A stretch of DNA of 52,750 bases from Mikrocytos mackini (taxonomy: Eukaryota > Endomyxa > Ascetosporea > Mikrocytida > Mikrocytiidae). The notes under the pieces are model-generated. The model searched no databases. It worked only from the letters and a program-made list of their open reading frames with translations, and was not told the origin of the DNA. The stretch spans positions 1 to 52,750 of the forward strand of contig JASNJN010000102.1 in assembly GCA_030180075.1 (NCBI GenBank), given 5' to 3'. The position numbers and the translations under genes were made by a program. This document shows, in pieces, positions 37,657 through 47,775 of this stretch. Position 1 is the stretch's first letter. Each line of letters opens with the position of its first letter.

Positions 37657-39951
37657 ATGTTCGTAATTTTCTACATCCTGAGTTTGTTCGTAACTCTTTC
37701 GACACAATACACAGCCAAGAACGTCAATGAACTAACCGACGAAATTCACGAGGCTGTTCTAAACGAACCTGACCGTATCAAGCTTGTGAAATTCTACATG
37801 CCAACATGTGGCCACTGTATGAGTTTCAAACCCACTTTTGAAGCCGTTTCCAACAAACTAAGGAAATATGTCACATCATACACCTACAATATATCCGTAC
37901 ACGGCGTATTGGGTTCAAAATTGGGCATAGATTCTGCTCCAAGAACTTTTGTTTTCAAAAGTTTGAGCGATTACAAAGAAATAAACAGCAGAGATCAAAC
38001 ACAGATTGTTAACATGATTCACTCCTTTTACAATGAAAAGTTTAAAGCTACAAGTCTCAAAAAATTCAAAGAAAACACGGACGGCAAGTCATTTTTCTGT
38101 TTTTACATTGGCACAAACACTCCTCTATATATTCTAGACTTCTTATATAGAGAGAAGAACAATAAGGTCTCAATTTATAAGTTAAAGAAAGCCCCAAAGT
38201 ATTTAAAAGAAACTAATTTAAACCAACAAGGGTTGTTTAGTTTCAATAAGGGGAAATTACTTCGCTTCAACAACGAACACACTGATAAAATTAAATATTT
38301 GAACAACTTTATGTGGAGATCAGAAAGAGGGCTTAATAACTACATTCTTATAAAAGAGAATTCTTGTCGTAACAAATTCATTAGTACACTTACTGGTAAA
38401 AGACAAAACAAAAATGAAATTATATATATTTTGGTTGTTAACAATAGTTCCAAAAAGAATAATAAAAAATTGCTTAAAGAGTTTGACCAAATTATTAATT
38501 CTTTCCACAATACAGAAAATAAAAATACTAAATTAATAAGGTACTTTGTTCTTGATATTTACAACAATGGAAACAGTAATCTACTGAACAAAATAAAAAA
38601 TAACACATACGGCCAAGCACCTCCTTTACTAATAACATTAAACAAAGAAACTTCAAAGATGAAACCTTTGTTCCTTTCTAAAGTCACTGATATAGAACAG
38701 ATCAGAAAATACATTCTGGATGAATTTAACGCTGTAGAAGAAAATAAAACTTCTTACAAATTTTCGGTTTCCTCCTTAGATTTAAAATCAATGCGTTTCA
38801 TGAACAACGATGGATTATGTTCAGATAAGTCTATAAATAAGTTCAGAGAATTAAGTGATGAGGATTTGAGGAAGCACAGTTACTCATCTGCTCCATTGCT
38901 AGTTGTTAAGGTTAATTTTGACCGTTATATATCAACGATTTTCCTTGGCTTTCATAACTTACTTGACAAATTGGAAGAATTGCCCAACTACATAATAAAT
39001 ATAAAGAACTACACTTTAAGTGATGAAGCGGCTTCTTTAGTTGTTACTTTTAAAGAAGAAACAAAACATTTCGAAATCGATGAGAACAACTTAAATGAAT
39101 CATCAATAAATGACATAGTTAAACGAATTAAAAACTTTATTGTTGAGAAGTTAAAAGGAACTAAAGATATACCAGAATACACTAGTAATAAAGATAAAGA
39201 TAATACAAATAATAAAACAAATAAAAAAGAAGCTCTTCAAAAGGCAATAAGTGAATCTGGAAACAAACACAAAATTATAATCATCAATAAAAAATTTAAC
39301 AAGAAAAAAATGAACAAACTCAAAATATTAAAAGAAGTATTGAAAGAAAACTTTGCTCTATTTATCGCGGACAAAACCACGTTACCTGAATTAAACTTTC
39401 CGATTAATCTAAAATTAATAAAGAGCAAGAAAATGGAGTTTATACTTTTATTAGCCCCAATTGATAATGATGAAAATAAAAATAACGAAACTGAGAAGAT
39501 AGTCAAATTCGATTCTTTTTATTACAACGATGTGTTTGATTTGAAGAAAATAATCTCGTTTATTAATGATAGAAGACTTAACTTCGATTTGAACTTACTT
39601 GTCAAAGATTACAAACCTCTACAATTCAATATGGTTTCTAATAAGGAAAACATTGATTCTAACTGCAAAAATAATCCTTGTTTCATTAAAGTTCTAAAGG
39701 AAAATAAAGACTTTGGTGACATTGCCGTACTAAACAGAAACCATGAAGATATTGAAGTGTTTGTTATTCGGAAAGAGCAACTTGATTTGTTTAAAAATGA
39801 AGAGTGGGCTGGAGATAAAGACATAGTTTTATACTTTAATGGGGACTTTAAATCAATCAAAGTTGATGTTAGTCAAGACGAGTTACAGCAAGAAATTAAA
39901 CAGATGTCAAATGCTACGAAAAAGGAAATTATTGAAGACGAAGAGTTGTAG
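37657..39951 (+). CDS. Protein disulfide isomerase-like, N-terminal thioredoxin domain
   Basis: 764 aa with a signal peptide (MFVIFYILSLFVTLSTQ). The first thioredoxin domain has the active site FYMPTCGHCMSF (C51-C54, the CGHC of PDIs) and a cis-Pro region SAPRTFVF. The rest is long, Lys/Asn-rich and has no second CxxC; weak thioredoxin-like folds may be hidden there. I see no KDEL-type ER retention tail: the C-terminus is KEIIEDEEL, and EEL-type endings are at best a weak variant. Probable role: disulfide formation or shuffling in the secretory pathway. One active site with a very long degenerate remainder is unusual for a PDI. Confidence 0.75.
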   Translation: MFVIFYILSLFVTLSTQYTAKNVNELTDEIHEAVLNEPDRIKLVKFYMPTCGHCMSFKPTFEAVSNKLRKYVTSYTYNISVHGVLGSKLGIDSAPRTFVFKSLSDYKEINSRDQTQIVNMIHSFYNEKFKATSLKKFKENTDGKSFFCFYIGTNTPLYILDFLYREKNNKVSIYKLKKAPKYLKETNLNQQGLFSFNKGKLLRFNNEHTDKIKYLNNFMWRSERGLNNYILIKENSCRNKFISTLTGKRQNKNEIIYILVVNNSSKKNNKKLLKEFDQIINSFHNTENKNTKLIRYFVLDIYNNGNSNLLNKIKNNTYGQAPPLLITLNKETSKMKPLFLSKVTDIEQIRKYILDEFNAVEENKTSYKFSVSSLDLKSMRFMNNDGLCSDKSINKFRELSDEDLRKHSYSSAPLLVVKVNFDRYISTIFLGFHNLLDKLEELPNYIINIKNYTLSDEAASLVVTFKEETKHFEIDENNLNESSINDIVKRIKNFIVEKLKGTKDIPEYTSNKDKDNTNNKTNKKEALQKAISESGNKHKIIIINKKFNKKKMNKLKILKEVLKENFALFIADKTTLPELNFPINLKLIKSKKMEFILLLAPIDNDENKNNETEKIVKFDSFYYNDVFDLKKIISFINDRRLNFDLNLLVKDYKPLQFNMVSNKENIDSNCKNNPCFIKVLKENKDFGDIAVLNRNHEDIEVFVIRKEQLDLFKNEEWAGDKDIVLYFNGDFKSIKVDVSQDELQQEIKQMSNATKKEIIEDEEL

Positions 39952-40038
39952 TGTCTTTATGGTAAATAATTAACCGTTTTAAACCGACATTGATTGAACT
40001 TTTAGTTTCTACATTTACTTACTTGTTTAAGGTTGCAA

Positions 40039-40452
40039 TTATCTAAACAAACCACACGTGTGACTGTAAAAGGAAGACTTCATCCTCAAGCTCATGCTCT
40101 TTCCGAACGAAAAGAAACTTGTGTTCTTCATTTTCTTGTATTCAATCTTGCATCGCTTACATATCTTCTTGTTGGCTTTGTACATGTTAAACCTCTGCGC
40201 TTTGGGTAACGAGTCGTTGTTAACTCGTCCCACATTCATGCTTGGGCTCACTCCATAGCTTTGCATTGGTACAGACGCCATTGGAGTTGCGGTTGGAACA
40301 TACGTTGGCATCCGCACAGGAACGGGAGTGGCTGTTGGAACGTATTGGGGGTTGTACATTTGCTGTCCTGTTATGGGGTTGTAATAGTATTGTGTATTCC
40401 CATAAGGGTTTCCATAGGGATTCTTGTACTTATTTTTGTTGTGTTTACTCAT
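40039..40452 (-). CDS. Small Tyr/Pro/Asn-rich protein with Cys-rich tail
   Basis: 137 aa from the ATG at 40452. The frame has an earlier Met at 40542, but the T/A-rich promoter-like tract (TTTTAAATTTTT) lies just upstream of 40452, so I choose the inner start. The N-terminal 90 residues are low-complexity, with KNPYGNPYGN, YNPITGQQMYNPQYVPTATP and a repeated PTYVPTATP unit, resembling prion-like or structural-coat sequences. The C-terminus has CKRCK and HTC, possibly a zinc ribbon. Family not recognised. The region is mostly hydrophilic with no signal peptide. Confidence 0.6.
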   Translation of the reverse strand: MSKHNKNKYKNPYGNPYGNTQYYYNPITGQQMYNPQYVPTATPVPVRMPTYVPTATPMASVPMQSYGVSPSMNVGRVNNDSLPKAQRFNMYKANKKICKRCKIEYKKMKNTSFFSFGKSMSLRMKSSFYSHTCGLFR

Positions 40453-40607
40453 AATTGCGAATTTCAAACTTTTAAATTTTTGCGATCTTGAAGTTTGGAA
40501 TTTAAACGACGCCTGTGTAAGTTTATAAACACTACATAACATTTTTGATCGATAAGCCGAGTATGAAGGATTTTATGGACAAATCATTGTGATCAAAACA
40601 AAATAAG

Positions 40608-41705
40608 ATGGTTCAAAAGGTAAGAAAGAAAGGATACTTTGCAAAAAGAAGAAGATTAAGGATTATTCTTTTACTTATTGTAGTAGCTCTAAGCATTCTC
40701 ATATCGGCTTTCATATTTAAACTGGTTGATAGTCAGGGGGAAAAGACATCTAAGTCTGAACAAACAACCGAATCAGACAGCGAAAACAAAAAGTACCAGA
40801 ATTTCGCGAATGAATTCGAGAACAATTCAGAAAATAAAAACCGTGATCTCGGCAGTGTTACTTTTAAAATCAAAGACTTTTGGAATGTTGTTCTAAAACG
40901 AATACTGAGCATAAACAGATCTGTATTAGAATTGGAATCTCCTGTAGACGTATATACAAGCGCCCAGGAGCTAATCGATTTTTCAGGAGGGACGTTAAAG
41001 GCTTTTAATTTGGAAACACTTTTAGAACACTGGGAATTGATGAAAATGTTAGACATCGGGGAGGTTAAAACGTTAACCGAACCTGAACAAGTAAACCACA
41101 CGATAATGGTGGAAGCAAAACTTATCCTTGATTTGCGCGACTACAAACTCCAAATTATAGTACTGGGAGGGTTGTGTGAGAAATATAAAACTGAATATGG
41201 AGACCAGGCCCAAGGTATGGTGTTATTTTCCCACATTCTTGCGTTCATCAACTCATTTGAAGAAAATCTGTTCTTTCTAACTATGAATAAGAATATAGAG
41301 AAAGATTACTTTAATTATTGGCAGAGTGAAATAGGAAACAAACTTGCTTTGGTATTCTTAAACAAATTCCAAAATATTGTATTGGGACTACCTTTGTTTA
41401 TGATACTCAATTTTATCACAGGATCAAACACTAGAGAAATGATAAAGAACGGCGAATTGAACTGCGGACAATATAAACCACTGCTAGAACAAATTCTAAA
41501 TACTGATACCTTTACAAAGGAACAAATTGATGTTATAAAAGGAAAGTTTTATAAACTATTCATCCTCTTAGAAACACAAGAAATAAAGAATGGTGCTACA
41601 GAAAATGAAGATGAACATAAGAAAATAGATGCTGTTTATCAATTGTTGCAACTTTTGGATGACGATTTGAAGAATTTCCTGGTCATTTACAAAAAACTTG
41701 AATAA
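40608..41705 (+). CDS. Single-pass (type II) membrane protein, unknown function
   Basis: 365 aa. A basic N-terminus (KVRKKGYFAKRRRLR) precedes one hydrophobic helix (about residues 20-43, IILLLIVVALSILISAFIFK), giving a type II or signal-anchor topology with the bulk on the lumenal or outer side. The first 40 residues after the helix are charged and probably disordered; the remaining 270 look helical. No motif known to me. Divergent from the Tyr/Pro-rich gene by about 155 bp. Confidence 0.75.
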   Translation: MVQKVRKKGYFAKRRRLRIILLLIVVALSILISAFIFKLVDSQGEKTSKSEQTTESDSENKKYQNFANEFENNSENKNRDLGSVTFKIKDFWNVVLKRILSINRSVLELESPVDVYTSAQELIDFSGGTLKAFNLETLLEHWELMKMLDIGEVKTLTEPEQVNHTIMVEAKLILDLRDYKLQIIVLGGLCEKYKTEYGDQAQGMVLFSHILAFINSFEENLFFLTMNKNIEKDYFNYWQSEIGNKLALVFLNKFQNIVLGLPLFMILNFITGSNTREMIKNGELNCGQYKPLLEQILNTDTFTKEQIDVIKGKFYKLFILLETQEIKNGATENEDEHKKIDAVYQLLQLLDDDLKNFLVIYKKLE

Positions 41706-42014
41706 TTAAGAATTTTATTGTCAATAGAGTTTAATTATTTTATCTTTTGGTTTCACAATGCAATATCATTTAGAGATGGACCTATTGCAACGAGGGTAAA
41801 TTGGGAATATGGCATTGTAAATATGTGTATCGTAGCAACGTATAATGAAAACTTAACAAACCATTAAATTATTTGTACATTTCAATATAATTAATATCAG
41901 GTTAGTTTAATAACATTAATAACAACTAATCAAACCATTTGATTGTGTCAAAACTCTGTAACTATGTTTAAAACGAACAATTCTAGTATCATACAATCAA
42001 GTCTATATACGAAG
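41706..42014. other. Spacer between convergent genes
   Basis: AT-rich, nothing recognisable. Confidence 0.5.
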
Positions 42015-42542
42015 TTATTTAGGGCCTAGTTCTATTAAATTAAACCAACCATTTTTTACCGCTGCTTCTTTGAATTCATCAAAATTCAGTTTTAAATCAC
42101 CATCTTTATCGAATTCAAGTATAGTATGATCACTTAAACTTATCAACTGTGTAGGCGTAAGCCTATCTTCGTCCAATAGAAAAGACAATGTTTCATAAAT
42201 GTCATTATTGCTTATCTTTCCATCTTCATCGAAATCATAAAACTTAAATATCAGCTTTAGCCTAGCATACTCGTCCCCACCGAACAACAGGTCGTGCAGG
42301 CCTGTGTTGAACTCTTTGCTGTCGATCAGTCCGTCTTTATTGGTGTCAATTATATGACAAAAACGAGCGAATACAATGTTCTGTTTGAAATCAATGACCT
42401 TCTCAAGTTCTTCTTTTGATAAGACGCCATCCTTGTTCAGATCGAAGTCTTTGAAAAGCCCGTTGAGTATTATCTTCTTGGATTTTCTGATGTGTGTAGT
42501 CGTGTCTTCAATAGGGGCATCTTGTTTCATTATCGTTTCCAT
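42015..42542 (-). CDS. CNB1: Calcineurin B-like EF-hand protein
   Basis: 175 aa with four EF-hands: DLNKDGVLSKEE (about residue 34), DTNKDGLIDSKE (67), DFDEDGKISNND and DKDGDLKLNFDE. All four loops keep the key Asp/Glu positions, so all may bind calcium. Spacing, length and the pattern of the linker (FNTGLHDLLF, ARLKLIFKFYDFDEDG) match the regulatory subunit of calcineurin, which activates the phosphatase catalytic subunit with calmodulin. The N-terminal Gly needed for myristoylation (MG...) is missing (METIMK). A related EF-hand protein such as a CBL or calmodulin-like regulator is the alternative. Divergent with RPS18 across 42 bp. Confidence 0.75.
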   Translation of the reverse strand: METIMKQDAPIEDTTTHIRKSKKIILNGLFKDFDLNKDGVLSKEELEKVIDFKQNIVFARFCHIIDTNKDGLIDSKEFNTGLHDLLFGGDEYARLKLIFKFYDFDEDGKISNNDIYETLSFLLDEDRLTPTQLISLSDHTILEFDKDGDLKLNFDEFKEAAVKNGWFNLIELGPK

Positions 42543-42584
42543 TTTTAAAAAATTAAAAAGTTAGAAATTTCATCTTCGACAAAC
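42543..42584. promoter_or_regulatory. 42-bp shared promoter region, calcineurin B / RPS18
   Basis: Contains TTTTTAAAAAATTAAAAA next to the calcineurin B start and ATCTTCGACAAAC next to RPS18. A highly expressed ribosomal gene must start transcription within or near this very small space. Confidence 0.5.
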
Positions 42585-43061
42585 ATGAGTTATATCGCGG
42601 ATACAGATCAGTTCAAACACATCGTTCGTCTGTTAAATACCAACATAGACGGTAGATCGCAAATATTGCATTCCCTCACCGATGTAAAGGGAATCGGAAG
42701 AAGAATGGCAACAGCCATTATAAAGATGTCAGGGGTTGATGGGACTGAAAGAGCAGGTATGCTATCCGATGAAAGTCTAAACAAGCTCAAGGCGGTAGCT
42801 GAGAACCCCACTCATTTCGGTATCCCCGACTACTTCCTCAACAACAGAAGAGACTTTGAAACAGGAAAAGACGAACACATACTTTCTAACAACCTCGCAC
42901 AGAAGATGAGAATCAAAATGGACAGATTAAAGAAGATCAAGTGTATCAGAGGTATAAGACACTTCCTGGGTTACAAAGTCAGAGGACAGAGAATGAAAGC
43001 TAATGGAAGAAGAAGACCTCAGCAGAAGCTTGGCATTTTAAAATCGGGCAAACGTAAATAA
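42585..43061 (+). CDS. RPS18: 40S ribosomal protein S18 (uS13)
   Basis: 158 aa, normal length. uS13 sits in the head of the small subunit and touches the P-site tRNA and the large subunit. Family text is clear: FKHIVRLLNTNIDGR, LTDVKGIGRRMATAII, NPTHFGIPDYFLNNRRDFETGK, HILSNNLAQKMR, DRLKKIKCIRGIRHFLGYKV and RGQRMKANGRR. It is Lys/Arg-rich with a basic tail. No intron interrupts it. Start chosen at the first Met, which gives the standard N-terminus. Confidence 0.97.
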   Translation: MSYIADTDQFKHIVRLLNTNIDGRSQILHSLTDVKGIGRRMATAIIKMSGVDGTERAGMLSDESLNKLKAVAENPTHFGIPDYFLNNRRDFETGKDEHILSNNLAQKMRIKMDRLKKIKCIRGIRHFLGYKVRGQRMKANGRRRPQQKLGILKSGKRK

Positions 43062-43195
43062 ATAGTGATGATTAACCTATTTAAATAATAGACCATTAAC
43101 TTAGAGTGCTATTTATTCTAGATACAATCATTTAAACATAGATTATAAATTCCATATAATTACAATGTCATATTTATTTTGTTTTTAATATTTAT

Positions 43196-44407
43196 TCATT
43201 CAGTTTTCATTTTGTTTCTTCTTTTCTTAACGATTAAAACGAATATCCGTACCACAATAACATACACTACAATAACAATTCCAGCACAAATTAAATTAAA
43301 CCTCGGTATAGGTGGAAATATATTATTGTAGTGTTTTCTTATGATAAGTATTTCGAAAATGAGAATCAGAATAAGTAGAAGAGCCTGCATACCAAAGGGC
43401 ATTTTAGTAGGGTTTTCACAGTAGTGGTATATCTGGCGCAGGCTGGGAAGGCTAATAATTGAGATTATAGCCATCCTTAGCATTAACAACCAATGATTGG
43501 GCGGTATCCAGAGTATGTACTTCAGAAAGAATATGTTCAAGTCTGCTATTGTTAAACCCACTATTATTAAAGTAATCACATAGAACCTCCAAGAGAGTGT
43601 GAGCACCGTAGTAGACCATTCGACCTTTATCCATTCTGCAGGAGCAAGTTGTAGAAGGAAATTCTTTACTCTTCTCAAGTTAAGCCCGTTGCCACTTTTG
43701 AACCATTTGTAGTCCATTACCTCTAGATACTGTCCAAACCTAATCCCCATTTCGATGCCTAACCCGTTACAAATTAAAACGTCAACTATCCAACTATCCC
43801 ACCAACACTCTTTGAAGTTGTTTAGCGCGTAAATAAAGAAAAGTTCTACTAACTCCCAGAGTATTGAAATCACCCACAACAATGCCCTATGTCTAAGCAT
43901 CAAAGCCTTTACGAACCAACCGAAGAAATGAGCAACGAAGTAAACGTCGAATATAACGTCTTTTATGTTTTTACAGGTAAGCTCACAATTTGTTCCGTAG
44001 TCCTTCTCAATGAGAGGAACGCCAAGTGAGGAGTCGAATACCTTAAATATCAGCCTAGCCTGGCCCAATGAAAGAAAGTAGAGAATTATGAGAAACGCGA
44101 GATAGAGTAAAGATAAAGAGAAGACCAAACGCCATATTATCGGATGCGGGTGGATGAAAGGACCCGAGGGAAAGTATAGAAGTCCCTGTAAAATGAAGAA
44201 GGTTATCGCCATACACATTCCATGGTAAAAGTTCTGTTGTAGAGTGTTCTCGCCCGAGCTATACTTGTTTTGTAATGAAACTACGAGTATGAGTCCAAAT
44301 GTGAATACATAAATGGCCTGTGACTTTATAACAAACTTTTGTAGCATGTCTGGAACTAGTCTTATCTTTCTTGTGCTCTTCGTTAAACTAGCGACACATT
44401 TCTTCAT
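43196..44407 (-). CDS. PTDSS: Phosphatidylserine synthase, base-exchange type (PSS1/2)
   Basis: 403 aa with about nine membrane helices. Base-exchange PSS enzymes swap serine for the head group of an existing phospholipid in the ER. Family motifs: GPFIHPHPIIWRLVF, FDSSLGVPL..DYGTNCEL, FGWFVKALMLRHRALLWVIS, WELVELFFIYALNNF-ECWWDSWIVD and LICNGLGIEMG. These correspond closely to human PSS2 '[22 protein letters not shown]'. It is not the CDP-diacylglycerol type used by yeast and bacteria. The start follows an AAAATTTAAA leader. Divergent with the RING gene across 96 bp. Confidence 0.92.
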   Translation of the reverse strand: MKKCVASLTKSTRKIRLVPDMLQKFVIKSQAIYVFTFGLILVVSLQNKYSSGENTLQQNFYHGMCMAITFFILQGLLYFPSGPFIHPHPIIWRLVFSLSLLYLAFLIILYFLSLGQARLIFKVFDSSLGVPLIEKDYGTNCELTCKNIKDVIFDVYFVAHFFGWFVKALMLRHRALLWVISILWELVELFFIYALNNFKECWWDSWIVDVLICNGLGIEMGIRFGQYLEVMDYKWFKSGNGLNLRRVKNFLLQLAPAEWIKVEWSTTVLTLSWRFYVITLIIVGLTIADLNIFFLKYILWIPPNHWLLMLRMAIISIISLPSLRQIYHYCENPTKMPFGMQALLLILILIFEILIIRKHYNNIFPPIPRFNLICAGIVIVVYVIVVRIFVLIVKKRRNKMKTE

Positions 44408-44503
44408 CGGAATTTTATAAAATTTAAATATTGTGTTTTTGTTTTAACAGAAAACTCAACTGAGGCAACGAACAATTAAAAGAACTTAAATAAAGTCTAA
44501 TAT

Positions 44504-45499
44504 ATGCATGAATTTTCCATTGATCGAAGATTTATTTATTTCATCCATCCTCTACACTTTAAGATTCGATTGACCAAATCCTTCGCCTACAACACTCATA
44601 GATTGAAAATAACTTACGAAGATTGGAAGCACATACTTTTAATAATCGTGGACAAACTTTATAGCTGTCCTATTTGTCTATCAGAGTGTATTGAACCTAT
44701 TGTTCCACCATGTTACCACCAATACTGCAGATCATGCCTCGATTTACTGATTGAAAAAAACTACAGCGAATGCTCTATTTGCAACATGCATTTAATTGGC
44801 AGTTTTCTGAAACCAGTGATGCCCAATGAGTTTCTGACTAACGTGGACACACAGGAGAGGTATTTTAAAATAGAAAGCACATTAAAAGCTGTAAATAAAA
44901 ATGGGAAATTTAAACTAAGAAAGAAACCTAACCAACAAAAGATTATTCAGATACTCAAGGAAGACTATTCCCTTATTCTTTTGAAATTTATTCCAACAAA
45001 CCTAGATGTATTGTTCCATTACATTAACTTTCTGAAAAGAAATAAAGTTAAAGTCACTGAAAACTTTAAACATATTTTGAATGAACTACGGGATAACAAA
45101 CAGAAAGTGAATGAAATTATAAGGAAATTTATATGTGAGTTTTATAAAGAAGATATAAAAACAGAAAGTTTTTATTATGTTAGATTGGACGATTTTCATG
45201 TATTGGATCCATTCGGTAAAATGGTGTTTTATTCAAGTGTAAAATTCAAACAAAATAATCTTCCTGATTATATAATAAAAAAGGATTTAATCAATTATTT
45301 AACGAATAAAGACATAAGACACGAATATGAAGATTATTGTTGCAACAAAAAGAAAAGTTTTGAATTGTATTTTATTAAACTGATTAGTTTGAATAATAGC
45401 GAAGATTCTAAACCAAAAATTTATGATGAGACTAAGAAAATTTTGGTTCAAAATGTGTGTACAATAATATTATATGATTTAATTATATTAAACGGATAA
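44504..45499 (+). CDS. RING-finger protein, probable E3 ubiquitin ligase
   Basis: 331 aa. A C3HC4 RING lies at residues 55-93: C55, C58, C70, H72, C75, C78, C90 and C93 (SCPICLSECIEPIVPPCYHQYCRSCLDLL...CSICN). The spacing CX2CX11CXHX2CX2CX11CX2C is canonical. RINGs of this form recruit ubiquitin-loaded E2 enzymes. The rest is Lys/Asn-rich, without membrane segments, and not recognised, so the substrate is unknown. Start at the first Met (44504); another Met is not near. Confidence 0.8.
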   Translation: MHEFSIDRRFIYFIHPLHFKIRLTKSFAYNTHRLKITYEDWKHILLIIVDKLYSCPICLSECIEPIVPPCYHQYCRSCLDLLIEKNYSECSICNMHLIGSFLKPVMPNEFLTNVDTQERYFKIESTLKAVNKNGKFKLRKKPNQQKIIQILKEDYSLILLKFIPTNLDVLFHYINFLKRNKVKVTENFKHILNELRDNKQKVNEIIRKFICEFYKEDIKTESFYYVRLDDFHVLDPFGKMVFYSSVKFKQNNLPDYIIKKDLINYLTNKDIRHEYEDYCCNKKKSFELYFIKLISLNNSEDSKPKIYDETKKILVQNVCTIILYDLIILNG

Positions 45500-45777
45500 G
45501 GTATTTAATCAATATGTTTCTATAGCAACAAGAACATAATAAATTGTTTTAATATTTTGAAGTTTATAATAAACCTTTCTTTATTTATGTATTTGTTAAA
45601 TACTAACAGATAAGCTACTTTAAATAGAAAATTTTGAATTCAATATTTTTCTTTAACCATAATTTTCATTTAAAAAAACATTACTTTATTATCAGTTTAA
45701 TATGGATATATCAATTTATTTAGTTCGCATATATATCAAAGATATTTGAACGAATGAAGTTAATACGGTCAGTCTAA

Positions 45778-47775
45778 TCAAGCAATTCTATCGTTCCTCA
45801 TTATTTCCCTAATGAACATTGTTGCATATGTACTCGACTTCAAATTAAACTCTAGCTCCAAATTAGTCCCATCTCTCTTTATATCTATCAAATCCGCTTT
45901 CTCAACCAGCTTTCGATAACTCCCACTTATATTACTGAGTTTTTTCGTCTTGGCAAAATTGTTCAGTGTTATTTCATCTTTTTTCATCGCTTCCATAACA
46001 ACATCTTTAACTTTATTTTCAGGAAACATACTTTGTCTACTTATCAGAGGCAGTACAACATCTGTAATCTCGTAGTATTGAATGTTCCTCTCTGTCAACA
46101 CCATATACTTTACCTTTTTATCCTTCTTTCCGTCCTTCCTCTTCTTCAACACCAAATCCCCCACGGCTGGTTTGTATCCGTATAATTTTATTCGTTCTGT
46201 CGCCATGTTGTTCCATAGATACGATTGATAGGCATGTAGGAATAAAGTTATGTAAGATTTGGGAAATCTTTTCACTATTCCTTCAAAACTATTACATTCG
46301 TTTATGTTCTTGTAAATGTTTCTTGCGTCGGGGCCGATCTTTATTTCATCAAGTATCTGATACAATTCATTTGCTTTCTCTTCTATCTTGTTGAGCAATT
46401 CTTCTGGTAGCATGTCTTTGTCTTTCAACTTAATTTCTTCTTTCTTTTCCTTTTTTCTGCCACTTGTTTTACTCTTTGTTTTATTTTTATCTTTGTCGTT
46501 GCCATTTTCGCCTTTGGTGTCATTTTCGTCGATTTTCTTTTTATCATTCATATTATCCATTTTCAAAATATAGTCATTAACCGTTTTCCTTCTTTCTCCC
46601 AACAATCTATCAATCTCAGTAAAATCTAACTTCTGTAGAGACTTGTAACTCTCTTTCACTTTTATCTCTCGTTCACTTGGCACCCCAAAGTCGTTAACTA
46701 CATTTTCGAAGAAGTATAGATTAGCTACAAACTTCAGAAACCTTCTCTTCAACAACAACTTACCTCTTTTATCACTACTGAATATCTTACTCCCAAATCT
46801 TTGGTCTCCATAGTAGTTAACAAAATATCCTTCTGTCTTTTCAAACACTTTTTCCAGATCAAATTTTTCTTCATTCAAATCCTCTACGTTCCTTATTTTT
46901 ATTTTAAAGCTATTTCCGTAATGGTCACCCATAGCTATCTTGCTATTGCTATAAGAGAAGTTTCCAAGGTCGACTCTATCTTCAGTCACCTGTTTTAATT
47001 CAGGTAGTACAGACAGTACTTTACTGGCAGTCATATTCTTTATAGAAATTCGCTGCAAAGTAATAGCGTACTTGTCTTTTATTCCAGACGTCCCTATTAT
47101 AGCCTCGTGTATTTTTAAAATGCGGGCTATTTTGTATATGGCATCAAAATGGCTGATAGACTCCTTTTTTAATGTGGCGATCAGATAACCGGGTTGTTTC
47201 CTTTTCATAGCCTTTATCTTTGACTTATCCGTCTTAAACTTTGTAACTAGAATTGTGTTATTGTCTTTTGTGACTGAGTCGAGACATTCCAAATCCCTGA
47301 CCCTTTCGTGCACGAATGTTCTAGTCTGCTTGTTTTCCAAATTGGGAGAAGTGAGTGTGAGAGATTCCTCTTCTCCGTTGATCACTTTCATTATTGTATC
47401 TAGGCTCAAAGAAAGATCTAGCTTGGTGTTTAAGTCAGATAATACTTCAGGTAAAATCTCACTTTGTGTTTTGGGGGCAATAAGCTTCTTATCATAGTCG
47501 GGGACCTCTTGGGTGTTGAACTCGGCCTTGGAACCATCCTGTAAGATTTCCGTCACTCTGAAGTCAGATATCTCGGTTTTAAGTTTACCAGAAAGTTTGT
47601 ATGAAAATAAGTTAGCATCTGTGTTGAAAAACTGACTTCTAAAGTTTCTGAATTCATTTTGTTGAAGGTTTGGAGTTTTTTCTTTCTCGTTTATTTTAAT
47701 AATCTCTTTCAATAGCTCAGAGCACATTTCTAGCTTACAGAACTCCTGGAAGTTCTTGTGGTGACCGTCTTCCAT
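45778..47775 (-). CDS. PUS7: PUS7/TruD-type tRNA and RNA pseudouridine synthase
   Basis: 665 aa, close to yeast Pus7 (676). It isomerises uridine to pseudouridine in tRNA, U2 snRNA and other RNAs. The N-terminal TruD block LSGKLKTEISDFRVTEI (about residues 61-77), the catalytic motif GTSGIKDKYAITLQRIS with nucleophile D234, and FVNYYGDQRFGSK are all present. A long charged Lys/Asp insert (about 408-452) interrupts the conserved part, as in other eukaryotic versions. It is divergent with the gene at 47812 across only 36 bp. Confidence 0.92.
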   Translation of the reverse strand: MEDGHHKNFQEFCKLEMCSELLKEIIKINEKEKTPNLQQNEFRNFRSQFFNTDANLFSYKLSGKLKTEISDFRVTEILQDGSKAEFNTQEVPDYDKKLIAPKTQSEILPEVLSDLNTKLDLSLSLDTIMKVINGEEESLTLTSPNLENKQTRTFVHERVRDLECLDSVTKDNNTILVTKFKTDKSKIKAMKRKQPGYLIATLKKESISHFDAIYKIARILKIHEAIIGTSGIKDKYAITLQRISIKNMTASKVLSVLPELKQVTEDRVDLGNFSYSNSKIAMGDHYGNSFKIKIRNVEDLNEEKFDLEKVFEKTEGYFVNYYGDQRFGSKIFSSDKRGKLLLKRRFLKFVANLYFFENVVNDFGVPSEREIKVKESYKSLQKLDFTEIDRLLGERRKTVNDYILKMDNMNDKKKIDENDTKGENGNDKDKNKTKSKTSGRKKEKKEEIKLKDKDMLPEELLNKIEEKANELYQILDEIKIGPDARNIYKNINECNSFEGIVKRFPKSYITLFLHAYQSYLWNNMATERIKLYGYKPAVGDLVLKKRKDGKKDKKVKYMVLTERNIQYYEITDVVLPLISRQSMFPENKVKDVVMEAMKKDEITLNNFAKTKKLSNISGSYRKLVEKADLIDIKRDGTNLELEFNLKSSTYATMFIREIMRNDRIA

